A stretch of 34,150 bases of DNA from Lingula anatina. Lineage: Eukaryota; Brachiopoda; Lingulata; Lingulida; Lingulidae. Shown one piece after another: positions 1 to 13,000 of the stretch (the stretch's first letter is position 1; each line of letters opens with the position of its first letter). The position numbers were made by a program, and so were the translations under genes. The stretch lies in the NCBI RefSeq assembly GCF_001039355.2, contig NW_019775746.1, positions 88,246 through 122,395 of the forward strand, written 5' to 3'. Below the pieces are notes generated by a model. The model was not told where the DNA came from. It worked only from the letters and a program-made list of their open reading frames with translations, and did no database searches.

Positions 1-170
1 ATTTCTTTCTCTTTTAACTTCAAACTTGACAGAGATAGGTCCATAGTTACTCTTGAACTTGAATAGGAAGTCATATACTGGCAATTTACTGTGACCTTGA
101 AATTGACCCTTGACCTACCTTACGAAGAACTTAAATTTGATTGTACCATATATATTTTTTGCAATAGTTT

Positions 171-322
171 AAAAATTCTTGTTGATTGCATTTTTACAGC
201 TTGTCAAGCACAAAACTGGTGGCTGTGTCCCTTATTTTGTGTATGTGGGGGTCTATACGAATGCGTTTGCTCCAGCTGGTGGTACAATATTTGGAGGCGG
301 TATCGCCTCTCTGATCCTCTAG
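171..322 (+). mobile_element. 152-bp Helitron-like dispersed repeat, copy A
   Basis: Shares about 152 bp with 6631-6782. Near the 3' end, GAGGCG-GTAT-CGCCTC (294-309) forms a perfect hairpin; nine bases later comes CTAG, followed by T. A hairpin just upstream of a terminal CTRR is the Helitron 3' signature. The 5' end is not a clean TC after A, so a SINE or another short element is possible. Confidence 0.5.
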
Positions 323-611
323 TTAATAAATTGTTTTTAGCCACTATAGTACTTGATTTTCAATTTTACACTTACGGTGGCTGTCAGCATGGGTACTTAA
401 GGAATTCTTTGTTTAATGGTCATTCTGGCAATGCATACACATCCATTTACAGCCATATTTCTTTTAAAATATTAGATTATGCTATTATAAAAATGTTCCC
501 CATTGACTTCTGTAATACTTCAGCTGTTTTGGCTATGAAAAGAAAAGCATGGAATTAGTCATGTAGCATTAAGTTTTTTTTATTTCAAGGTTTAAGGTGA
601 TTAATATTAGT

Positions 612-830
612 ATTAGACCCCATTCCCATAGATTAGATCGATCTACTTTAGATCTACCTAACTCCCTGGGGGTTCACGCTAAATAGCTGTCAGCCGAGCG
701 GGCACGAAAGTTAATTACCCCCTTAAAGCTTGTAGTAGGTGGGATGGACATTTAAGCCGGATTCTCTGACAGTAATCTAGTGAGACTCCCCACGGGGATA
801 GATCGATCTAAAAGCTCTGGGAATATGCCC
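612..830. mobile_element. fold-back MITE with TAGATCGATCTA arms, copy A
   Basis: Inverted arms: left CCCCATTCCC ... TAGATCGATCTA (about 618-645), right GATAGATCGATCTA ... GGGAATATGCCC (about 797-830). The middle also folds back weakly. No ORF. Same family at 9632. Confidence 0.75.
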
Positions 831-2041
831 TTACTCTCCTATATATTCACAATAACTTGTTGTTATTATGTCAATATTTTACTAGCTGTTTAGAGATAAA
901 TAAAACCAATTATGGCATGATATGTTCATGCCTCAGTTGTCATCTCTTGTCAATTACTAACATTATTTGACTTCAAAATTGCAAAAAATTTCCAGCTGTC
1001 TCTCCCCTCCACACACACACTTCAGCACAGAATTTCAAAATTTATATAAAAAAATACAAGAAATGAAGATTTTCTACATTATAAATGACATTCAGTGTAT
1101 AAGTCCAAATCAATCAAAGTGAAATAATATTTAACAAAAAGCTCTGGGAGAAAAGGACAAAGTCTTTTGAGTAAACCTTATACTTTTAGTGGAGGTTTTC
1201 CATCAATTTATAAAGTGAACCTTGAAATTCATACAAAAGTCATAATTTCTAAAGTGACAGAGTTAAAAGGGCAACTGGTTGCTTTAAGTGGTCTCATTGT
1301 TTGCACATTCATACCTGAGTTGTTTGATTAAGAGACTTATTAAGTTTCTGTGTTGCCAGTTTATCTTATTGGTACACACTGCCAGGTAAAATGTCATTTA
1401 ATTTGTTGCCTTAACGTCAAATGTGAATTGTCTGAAATTTAAATACCGGTAGGCATAGAAGACTTCTTTCACATTTTTGCCATATTAATTGTTCAATGAA
1501 ATATCATTCTCAGGTGTTCCTCAAGTAAGGATTTAAATCGAAGATCAAGTTCTGAAATTTTCAGAAAATTTGGAAACAAATCTGTAATTCAAAGTTATGT
1601 AGTATGAAGAATCTTCTATTTATTCCCCTTACTTTTACTAGTATTAGGACACTTAACATTAGATAGATAGTAAATTTTCTGATAATTTATCCTCTCTCAT
1701 TTGAAAATTCAATATTTCCAAGCTTGAATCCATTATACAATAATGTGTATTTAATGGATCCAAGCTCCAAATTATGTTATCTTCAGATGTTGAGAAATGT
1801 GGTCCCCTTTACTGCATTAAGTGCATTGATTCTCAACTGTAGCAATCAATTCTCTAACTCAAAAAGTCATAACTGTTACAAATACTGTCACTGCTTTAAA
1901 ATATTGCATATGTGTTATTTTTATTCCACCTGGATTAATAATGGTACACAAATGTTATTAGAATACTAGAAGTTTGTCAGTGATAATTAAACATGTAATA
2001 CTATATGATTACTGATTGAGATTAATTTTCCCTTTTTTTTA

Positions 2042-2074
<33 letters not shown>

Positions 2075-2171
2075 TGCACACACATGTACACACATACATA
2101 CATACACACACATGCATGCACACACACATACACACACATATACACACACACACATATACACACACACACAT
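2042..2171 (+). repeat. (TC)n then (CA)n microsatellite
   Basis: About 130 bp of TC then CA/CATA/CATG repeats. Confidence 0.97.
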
Positions 2172-2925
2172 GCCCATTACTAATTAACTTAAATTACGTA
2201 ATTACCTATTTCATTTCTGGTAATCAATGAATTACCTTGTTGTAGCTCTGCCCAATGAATTGGACCATGGTCATCAGAAACAATTAATGATGCTTGGACA
2301 TCATTGAATACTCCTGGCACAACACGATGGCTAACTGGGGACTTTGATTCGCATGATAATATTACGAAATAATTTCTCAAGGCAGGGAAGATTGAGAAAT
2401 TACCTGCTGAGGATGAAATTTGCTCTTGATTTTTTTATGATGGAAAGGTAGAGACTTAGAAGGGATAAAAGTGCACTTATCATTGTTCCTTACTTTTCAA
2501 TCAGTAACACCTATTTGTATTGATTTGGAAATGAATAAAGTTTCTTTTTTTTAAAGTATTTGTGTTTATTATTTACTAAACTTAGGTCTTCGTTTGAATC
2601 AAGACTATTTTAGTGTTTTTCTTAAATTCTCTCTTTTTAGAGCACTGATACAGCCATTTCATGATTAGGCCTCAAAAGCAGGCAGAAATCGAGTTATTGG
2701 GGAAGTTTTAGCTCATGGGAAAATGAACATGTAATGGGGCTTTGGTACAAAGATCTGTTGAATTATTGATACAGAATGTTCAGGGGAATTGGAAAAAAAT
2801 CAGCAGAGTAAATGGCTGAAGATGAAGTTTGCAGGCTGTGAATTTAATGTGTGCTTCTTTGATCACATCTTGATTTGAAATCTGAAGAATATTTTTCTGA
2901 TCAAATATTTGGTAACAGTTCAGAG

Positions 2926-3066
2926 ATGATGTATGAGGATTGTGACAAGTATCTATATTTGAAAACTACTGTTTGTGAAAACTGCCCTTTGGAGACAATC
3001 TGTGGCAAGTACAGCCACTTGGAAGAAACCGTCAGTGAGAATCCTAATGCTACTGACAGTGACAGT
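2926..3066 (+). CDS. CLCN7: CLCN7 candidate exon 1 (start codon)
   Basis: Open frame from tandem ATGs (2926, 2929) for 47 codons, rich in acidic and polar residues with several cysteines, ending ACTGACAGT before a GTAAGG donor at 3067, phase 0. That phase fits exon 2. A strong polypyrimidine-AG at 2621-2640 could open this exon, making 2641-2925 5' UTR; an ATG at 2660 would give a 16-codon upstream ORF. There is no family homology to confirm it, so the true start could lie elsewhere. Confidence 0.5.
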
Positions 3067-3994
3067 GTAAGGTTGCACAGTACTCAAACTCAGATCTGGG
3101 TAGAAAGATTGATAATATATAGTTATTCTAATATTAATAGTGAGTGCACAATTTTTCTTTAAGCAGTTAATGGTGATTCAAAATCGAGCACAAAGATGAA
3201 GTGGCACAGTCAGGCCTAGTGTAGTTTTCGATTATCACTGTTTACCTGAATTCATTTCAGTTGAAATGTGTTGTGCTTTTGCTAATTTGTTGCAGACTTG
3301 TTTAGGCACAAAGTATATTGTGTAAGATGTGACATTCTTACATATTTGGTTCTCTCTGTACACTTAGCATAGAGATGTGTAAAATAATGTTTAGCGTGTG
3401 TCAAATGCTTGATAAAGAGATCTTTGATTTGATATTTATTTTGATAAGACATTTATAATGTTAAGCATGCATGGGTATGCTTTTTTTAAAAGAGATATAA
3501 CTTTGTGAAAATTTTGCCAGACTAAGCACGTTGTTTCCAAAAAGTTCACGGAAATCTTTTCTTGCAAATAAAGAAAAAAAAACTTTGCAAGGTTTCAAAA
3601 ACTAGTACTGGCCAAGCATGTAAATAGTTAAAGTTCTATTGACCTACGATCTTAGGTTGCAGCAGTACCACAGTGCTTTATTTATGATTCTTTTGGGTAC
3701 AATCAAAGTGGCAAGGTTCAGTGATTAATTGGCCGCCTTATCCTTCGGCACACTAAGGCTTGCTTTCACCTCTCCCAGTCTTTAGATCCACTATCAGGAT
3801 GGCAGGGCCCACAGGCACAGCCATGGAACCACACATGGTGTGTTTTATTTTGTCTGCAAGCTTGAGTTTTGACTGCAATTTAAAATACAAAAGAGCAAGG
3901 TTTTAAAGTGGGTTGATGATGGAAAGATAGTGGTAGGAAGGAAGGAAGGATGGAGTGAATAATGGGGGAGAAACTGAAATATCGAATATGCTGT

Positions 3995-4035
<41 letters not shown>

Positions 4036-7000
4036 CTGATGCTAGTATAACTTTGATTAATTTTTTACAGTATTATTGACTTTGATTTCTTTAAAGTAAA
4101 GAGCCACAATATGTGTTTAAAGTTATATTTTCAAAATTCATAGTAATTGTGATTAGAACTCACACTTCATAATATTAACTTAAAACTTTATTTTACGTGT
4201 AATGTTACATTTTAATCTTTCAGTTCACTGTAACACCAGTTCACTTAGAGGATGTAGCAGGCCCATCAGATAGGCCCCAAAACGGGGAGATTAACCAAGT
4301 CTGTACGTCCGATAACACAGAGGATGAGGCCTCCTGCGACAATGAATCTCTAACACAGAACAGTATCACTAGAATACTGTCTTCAAAATTCAAGGTATGA
4401 TAACAGCACACACATTTTTAACACCACACTTTTAGTCCTCTATATTTATTTTTCAATGTTGACCTTTTTATAGCTACAGTTACTGTAAATAGTGTGATTT
4501 GTGCTGTGAACCCACTCACTTATTCATTGACAAGTAATATTTTTTGTGTTATAACAAAGCATTGTCTTTGAACATAGAATTACTTAAAAAGTTTTTTCAG
4601 TAATTTATTACAGTAATTACAGTTGCCCAAAGAGCATAAAATACACTTATGTGAAATTTTATAGCCTATTTTATTATATTTTATTATTATTATATTTTCA
4701 ATTGGAAGTGAAACCTTCCCTGCCAGTTTGATAGAACAAATTCATTTAATTAACAAGCGTCTGTCACTACCACATACATGTATTCTTTATGTCAAATGTA
4801 TTATCAGGTTAACTATTTTAAATACCACTTTCTTTTATCATTTAGGATTTCAAGAAATACAGAGAAAATGAAAAAGATGAAAAAACATCAAATGACCCAA
4901 ATAGCCCACAAGACAAACAGAAAAGCCCTCTTCTTGTTTCAAAGCGGACACGTACAGCAAAACCACCACCACCCGCTGGCAAGAAGAGACCAGATCTTAT
5001 CCGAGAAGAATCTGATTTGTCAGATCAGCTGACAACCGCTGATAAAGTGGGTACAGTGGTGGAAACCAGTAATAAGCCGCAGAAATATGTTACCATAGCA
5101 ATGCAAGACTGGTATCCAGGCGACGGACAGGGTGACACAATCACTTCTGCTCAGAGTAGTATAACCCGGTTGCTGTCTAAGAAATTTAGGGTAAGTTTTT
5201 TTTTCTATTTGGAACCTCTTCCTTTAGTTGGGCTTGAAATGGTTCTTTTTTCCTTATGCAAGAAGTGTTGGCATGTATGTGAGAAGTTTTACCAGTGGCC
5301 ACTTGTTCTTATTCATTTTGAATTTAAAACTTGACAACAGTGAATTAAAGTCATGTTTAGATTGGCCTTGGTAAACTACACTGCAGTCTTCAATTTGTGA
5401 AGCATAAGCATTTGATTGCAGTCACCCATATGCTTTGTCTGTAATCCTGTCTATGGTTAGAGAGGCATAGTATGAGAGGGTCTTTTGAAATAAGGATTTG
5501 AGCATGTTCCCTTTAGCTGATATATAGGCAGGGTAAAGTGCATACATTGCAGAAGATCCTAAAAAAATTCATCTTTTGCCTGGATAAGAGAAAACAAAAC
5601 AAAACAAAAAAATCATTGAAAATGTATAGGCAAAGAGTTAATCTGCCATCCCATTGATACCAGTGGCTGATCATGACCCCGAAGTGCATCATGTTTGCTG
5701 GACAATTTGGTATGCCTTATTTGTCCAGATTCTTAATTATCATGGTGAATTCTTGTTATGGAAAATGTTCATTTTGTACTGATTTTTTTTTTCATGGGAT
5801 GATTCAATCAGTTAAATTGCAGTCATGTTTCTAAAGAAGGATCAAATTACTGATTACTGAAATATTGCACTGCTAAGTTTGAAAATTAATGAGAAAATTC
5901 TTCACACATCTTTCATTGTATTTTTTTCTGCTGAAATTATAGACTTGTGCTAGGAAGCTCATACAAAAAATTCATTGAAGCAAATATTAATGGTAGGCAG
6001 ATATCCAAAAGAAATCCAGTTGCATCAAATGTCAATGCTCAATCATTGATTATTTTTTCAGTATTAAAAAAAATCTTTCAATATTTTGGGCTTGGATTTA
6101 ATTAAGTTGTAATCTTGAAGTGCTTGTACTCAGTTCCCTTTGGACTGAAGCAAGGGTTTTGCCAGCGAACCTTCAAGCTGTCATTTGGACAGCCGCCAGC
6201 ATCACTGGACGGCCTATATTTTCAAAGACGGCTGGACGGCTTATGGATTTCTTTGAAATATGACAGTTTTAGGGATAATTGGACACCTGGAAATTTTGCA
6301 GGAAATTACCGATGGTAATTTTGGACGGCCTGTACCCCCAATCCTGGGAAAACCCCTGGACTGAAGTAACTGTTACTAGGTATTTGTTGCGTGTGGGAAT
6401 CTTGCTATTAAGGATATAGCTGAGAGTTAATTCAAAAATAGCACAGTTCCCAGGAATTTCTATGGAAAGAGTGCTGTAAGGAGTTATTTTCTTGCTAGCA
6501 GTACAAGACTATCTTTTAATTGAAGTCAAAAACTGGATTGAAGGTAATAAATCAATTTTTTTGTCAACTTTAAGCAGGATAGATCTGTAGTAGTACTCTT
6601 AAATAAACAGTCTCGGACTTGCATTAATTGAAAAATTCTTGTTGATTGCATGTTTCCAGCTTGTCAAGCACAAGACTGGTGACTGTGTCCCTTATTTTGT
6701 GTATGTGGGGGTCTATACGAATGCGCTTGCTCCAGCTGGTGGTACAATATTCAGAGGCGGTATCGCCTCTCTGATCCTCTAGTTATTATTTTATTGTTTT
6801 GTATAAATTATATTTGATCAAGGAATTGATTAGATCAGGGATGCTTAGGAATGTATATTATAAAGCTAAAATGTATATTATTCTGTCAACATAACAACTT
6901 AATTGATGTAAGCACTTTCAGTTGATTTGTTTCACTTGAAATTATCCCGCAACTTAATAGGCCAAGGGCTCATTCCCAGTGAAACTATTGTTCTTTGAAA

Positions 7001-10000
7001 ATCAGTCGAACTCTTTGGAGACTCTCACTGAATGCAATCAGTTTTGCAAATTATCACACCTCTTGTACTTGTATTATCACCAGCTTTTGTACTTTTCTAC
7101 TAAATGCCAACAGGGGGCCTGTTAATCTGATTGCAGTCAACAAGAGTCACGGCAGAGTTGGGTTGATCTCTGTAGAATGACAGTTTTACTGGGAATGAGC
7201 CTTAAAGGTTTTGGTTTCTAGGATGACTCTTAAAACTAAAAATACAATATTTATTTATTTATTAAAATAGGAATGAGTCTTAAGGGTCTTGGTTTCTGGG
7301 ATGACTTTTAAAACTAAAAATACAATATTTATTTTAAATTATTTGTTAAAATAGGTAGGCACCATTTTAGATGCATAACTTACAACAGAATTTAAAAGCA
7401 TAATTTAATTTTTACAAGTCTTTGTGTAGACATGATTCATTTTTTTGAGAACTAGTACAAATGAATCTTGTCACAGATTAGGCTGAAATTGTCAGTTTTG
7501 AGATGAATATTTTGTTTTTTTTCACCTTGGATATTAAGAAGCAATGATTGTATGTTGTGGTGTTTGTTGGAAGGATTTGTAGGCACTGGTAATTACCATT
7601 AGGTATACGTATTGGCTGACGTGGGAATTTTCCACCAATCAGTATTTTTTTTTTTTTTTTTTTTTGCCTTTTAAAGGGTCAAATTAGTCTCTCTTAAGAC
7701 TTGTAGATTTGTTTTAGGAATGCAGAGGGAGAGAAAGGTTTGCTTTTTCTCCTGAGCTGCTGTTAGCATTAAATGTCAACAGAGGAAAAGGGAGTTTTCA
7801 TCTTAAAACATTTATTGCAGTTACATCTATTTTTCAGATAAAGAGTGCCTGTAAGTTAATCTACACAGCACTTCAGTATTTGATTGTTTGATTTTACTTT
7901 TAGAAAATGTAATATTTAGTATTTTAGTTCCTCATTCTTGATAAGTAAGACCTACAAAAAAAAAAAAAAAAGATTCACATCTAATGGGGATTTTTATACA
8001 TTGATGAATTATGGAAATATATAACTAATTACCAGGTGGGTCCAATAACAAATTAATTTTTTTTTTATATTTTATATTTCTTTAGGGATTTAGAAAATAT
8101 GTTGTGGAAAGTGAACAGTTTGCTCCTGAGGAGAGACCAGAGGTTCTAAAGCCAATGAAGAGGTTGGTGACCACTTACGAGGTAAGATCACAACACAGAC
8201 TTGACCAGAAATTTGATAGATGTACCTGAAATACTTTGTTTTTTTTTAATAATCACATGATTCTAATTCTGAAATTTATTTTTGCAAATGTTGGGATTAC
8301 TCTGACAAAAGTGCATTTGACCTCAATCAGAATGATAAATAAAAGCTATCTAAGTAGCTAGGGAAATAAAACAGCATAAAGACCAACAATTGTTATTTAT
8401 ATCTTTTCCTGTAGCAATAAATACGGGGTTGGGGTTGTCAGGAGAAATAAATTAATTAGTTCCATTTTGTGAAGTAGTCCTCAGTGAAATATTTTAAGAA
8501 GTTAGTTTAATTTAGCTGTCTAGACTCAAAATTATGTCAAATGATTTCAACTGGAATTCTGTCAATTTTGTTGCTTTAAAAATTTCCCTTTAGCTATATA
8601 CAATTTCAAAATAAAGCCATGTGTCTGATATATCAAATGAAGTTAAGTTAAACTTAAAATTTGTATTATTGTATTTTGCAGGGTCTTGATTATGAAATTA
8701 ATGAGAACTCATTGTTTCAAGAATATCAGAACAGTTTAGAATATAAGGTAAGAAATGATTAAACACAATCATTTTAGAGGATCAAACCAAGAATGGAAAT
8801 GGGGCAGTGTTTCTTTTTACTGTACAACTTCCCAACTTAGCCCATGATATTACATTGATATTACACACGAAAATTTTGTCAATTTGTTACAAACAAAAGG
8901 TATTCATTGTCACTGTTACGTGACCATGCAACAAAAGTTTTCGTAACTTGTGTTTGGCTTGATATTTCAAGTAAAAATCTTATGCAGCTGATTGAAATGA
9001 TTGATTCCTTTTCTTGAAGTGATAAAATTGCCTTGTAGTTTTTACATCATCACATAGGGCACAATCAGAACAGCCGTTAAACAGATATGCAGATCAAGTA
9101 TGGCCAACCCACTTCAATGCTTGTTGCCTAATCCCCTCGGAGAATCTATTCAGTGTCTAATTGGGAATTGAGCGGCAAGCTGTTAAGTGGTTTGCCATAT
9201 TTGGTCCACAGATCTGTTAGTCCACTGTTCTGAATGTGCTCTTACATCTCAGCTGATTGTTTGTTGTCTCTTTCCTCATAGTTTGCTACTTTGCAAACCC
9301 CATCACAGCCAGGCACACCACCAACACGGCTGATTTTATCCATCCTTTTGATCACAGTGGGATGTGCTAATGTCATTTAGATTCCTTCAGAAACAACCTA
9401 ACTAAACCCTAGTGTGAATTAGCTAAGTTGATAACACCATCATATTTGCTCAGTTAGAAGATAATTAAATAAATGAGTAACGGTTATCTGGATGTTAATC
9501 AAATTTTCCAGGAACTGATGCCTCTCGGTGCAAGCTACTGTGTTATTTTTTGAGTGTCAAGTTTTTTTTAATATGTTTGTGTACTAGAAGGTAAATTTAA
9601 TAATCTAGTACATAGCCTGGGTATTATGTGTCTTAGACCCCATTCCCTTACCTAGATCGATCTAACAGGATCAACTCATTTCCTAGGGGTTTCTCCCTCA
9701 TTGCTTTCAGTGTAAGCGGCTTAAATGTCTGGCAGGCATACTGAAGCTGCTAAACTAAAGTTAATGACCCCCTAACAGCTTCAGTAGGCGTACCAGACCT
9801 CAGAGCAATTTAAGCTGAAAGCAAGTCAGCGAGAAACCCCTTGTAGATGGGTGGATCCTGCTAGATCGATCTAGGTACTACTGGAACAGGGTTTTATTGT
9901 GCTCTCACAAGTTTTTCACAGAGCTTTATTGAATTTTTTTCTGTGAAATGCTATTAATGAAAATAATCCTGAAATGAGGCTGTGGACACTGTGTGATGTC

Positions 10001-13000
10001 ATTTGAGATAATAAAACTTATGCAAGAATATGCATGAGGTCATTGTTAGGGGCTGGGCTTTTGGCTATAAGATCTATGCGCCAAGAATATTGTCTGAAAA
10101 AGAAATACAAAAGAAACACAAAAACATAGTAAATATAGTCTGTTGTGCAAAAGACTTATTCTTTAGAAATTAAAAGAAAACGACCAGAAAAATTCCTGTG
10201 GACAAATTGTTAGTCTGCCATTATTGTGACTCACTGTCCTCCAAACCCTGTGAAATCTGACTTGATGTTAATTAAGTTAATTAATAGATTGATTGCAAAG
10301 TTTTGAGACTTCAGGCTGTCTCGGGTGACCCATGTTATAACTGTAAATTGAATTTATGAAATACCCATTTGTATACCATCAGGTTTATTTAAATTTAATT
10401 AATTTTTACTTCTTATATATCTGCATATAATATCTTTACAATAAATGAGATCATCAAGTCGACTGAAAATAGAGTAAAGTGGAGAACCATGATCAGCAAT
10501 GCCTGCACCAGGTCTGACACTTGATGATGATGATGATAATATCTGTAAAGTGTTTACCTATTTTAATCGGTATCATTTTTCATTTATTTATTTCAAGATG
10601 GCAGCATCTGACCAATTCCATTAATTTTATTTTATTTGCAGAATATACAATGGCAGTGGCTTAGCAGATGGATTGTAATGTTTCTTATTGGTTTCTGCAC
10701 AGCGCTAGTGGCCGTTGGCGTAGAAATGTCTGTGGATTATATAGTTCATTATAAGTTTCTTGCTCTGCAAACATGTAAGTATTTTTCTGTAAAATTATAG
10801 AAAAGAAAGTTATTTTAACTTAGATTTTTTGTAGTTAGCAACTAATTGTAAATGACTCTCGGTCATGATCAGATCTTGTATAATTAAATCTGCACAACTA
10901 TGAAGCTGTAAGGTAACAGAATGATTATTTGCTGATCAGATTGGTAACATCCGTAACTTACAGGCATAGGGAACAATTCCTTGTATCAACAATCTACACT
11001 TTACCAGTTTTGAGAAGTTGGCTAAAAGTGATCAATATCTTCATGCATTTAGTTGTGCGAGTTTAAGAAGTCAATGTCTTCAGACTGTTTGTCAGTGATT
11101 TTTGTGTCTTTTAATCAAAATTAGCAACTAATATTTTTTGATCAAATGCCCCATTCCCTAGATCTTTTAAGAATTGTTAAAACTGAATTTTATCTGTCCC
11201 AATTTTTATATTTCAGTAACAGATGAATGCACAGATTCTCAGACTCCAGGCTGTCTTGCAATCCCTCTGGTGGTGTGGGTGGTAATCAATTGTTTCTGTG
11301 TTGTCTTGGGGTCAGCACTAGTCACATATCTAGAGGTGAGGTTGCATTTCCAGACAAGTTGGGACAGCTTCATATAAGTACAACCTTTTGTAAACTCAGC
11401 ACACCATTTTGGCCAAGAATTTACCCAATTTAGTAGTCCCATAGTTAGCATCACATTGCTTCAACTTTCACAAGTGTTGAATCAGATTTTATATTCAAGT
11501 AACAATTGAAAATGTACAATCAAATTTTTAACAACAAAATTGTTTAGTGTTGTTGTTTTATTATTTTTTTTTCATAGCCGATGGCTACAGGGAGTGGCAT
11601 CCCACAGGTGAAATGTTATCTGAATGGTATCAAGATGCCAGGTCTAATGACCATCCGAGCCTTGCTGGCTAAGGCTGTGGGTGTGGTCATGTCCATATGT
11701 GGAGGGTTGGCTTGTGGGAAGGTAAGTGTGGCTGTTGTGTGTGGGTGTGGCCATGTCCATATTTGGTATGTGTACATTTGAAAAGCAAAGTGACTGTTTT
11801 GGGTGGATGTGGTCATATCCATACAAAGAATATTGAATTGTAAGACAATAAATTGCCAGGTTATTTTCAATATTTTTAAAGTAAGAAGCACATTCAGGTT
11901 TAAATTTTTCATCATGTTTGTGTCATCTGATATGATATTATGAAAGTCGGTAGAACAGGGTTATTCTTGAATAAGAAATGGAATATCAAAAGTCATACAC
12001 TTTGCTTCTATCCACCGTCTTTGGTTTCTGATCACATGAGACAACAAGAGAACAGGATGTAGCTGTAAGTGTACTGTATGACACTCTCAGTCAAGAAAAA
12101 CTTTTTTATGTTATAAAAGTTAAGTTGAGTTGTCTTTAATTGCAGTTTTGATAAATGCAATTATTTTTTTGAAAAGATGAAATATGGCAAATATCTTTTT
12201 TTGGTTAGGAATTTTTATGCAAGTCTCCATCATTTTAGGAAGGGCCTATGATCCACTCCGGTGCCATAGTGGCAGCTGGTATTTCTCAGGGACGAGCCAG
12301 GAGGTGCGGCCGCAGGTATGATCCAAGGATTTTCAAGTTTTTGCGTTCTGATCACGAAAGGCGGGACTTTGTGTCAGCAGGAGCAGCTGCAGGCGTCGCT
12401 GCAGCATTTGGTGCCCCTATAGGTGGTGTCTTATTCAGTCTGGAGGAAGGTGCAAGTTTTTGGAATCAAATGCTAACCTGGAGAATGGTAAAATGATCCT
12501 TTAAAATTATTGATTGATTTGATGATCTTTGGAGTGATATTCTCAATTAATCAGTTATTAGCAATTCAGTCAATTATTGAAGTTCTTTTATCCTTAATTA
12601 TGAATGATCATTAGTCAGAGACTAAGATATAAAAATGTTTAGAATTTGATAAAAGGTTTTTGAAGGAAAAATGTAACATTTTTGCCTTTTTAGAAAATAA
12701 AACATGAAAATAATGTTTAGTTCTAGGTATGTGCTGGTGTTAAGTAACATCTTATTCTATCAGCAAAGCAACAAACTTATTTTGCCTTGAAATTCTTGAC
12801 TTTATTAAGCTGTACTACACTTACTGTTTCCAGTTATTTGCCTCCATGACAGCCACTTTTTCTGTCAACATTATTCTAAGTGCCATTCACGGTAATGCTG
12901 CTGATCTCTCCAATCCAGGACTGGTCAGTTTTGGACAGTTCACCGTAAGTTACTGACTTCAAATAATGCAATTAACCACAAGCCTGCTTACATCAGTTCT

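Larger units (their letters stand above)
1..2640. other. upstream region, no recognised gene
   Basis: Apart from the Helitron-like repeat, the MITE, the CA microsatellite and the minus-strand exon-like ORF at 2236-2377, I see only AT-rich non-coding DNA. It may contain the CLCN7 promoter and an upstream non-coding exon, but no promoter element is evident. Confidence 0.6.
5191..8085 (+). other. CLCN7 intron 3 (2.9 kb)
   Basis: Non-coding. It holds the Helitron-like copy B, a MITE, a tandem duplication, a 20-base T run near 7647-7666, and a patch at 6170-6360 where GGACGGC or GGACAGC recurs. Confidence 0.8.

Noticed and set aside
91-558. 155-codon ORF at the left end
   Set aside because: Starts without an ATG and runs through the Helitron-like repeat; composition is not protein-like outside that repeat.
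1987-2169. Minus-strand Cys/Val-rich ORF
   Set aside because: Translation of the CA/TC microsatellite.
6115-6318. 67-codon ORF in intron 3
   Set aside because: No homology, repetitive GGACGGC content and no supporting splice sites in phase.
11616-11915. Minus-strand ORFs opposite exon 8
   Set aside because: Shadow frames of a conserved CLC exon and its downstream repeat-like intron sequence.
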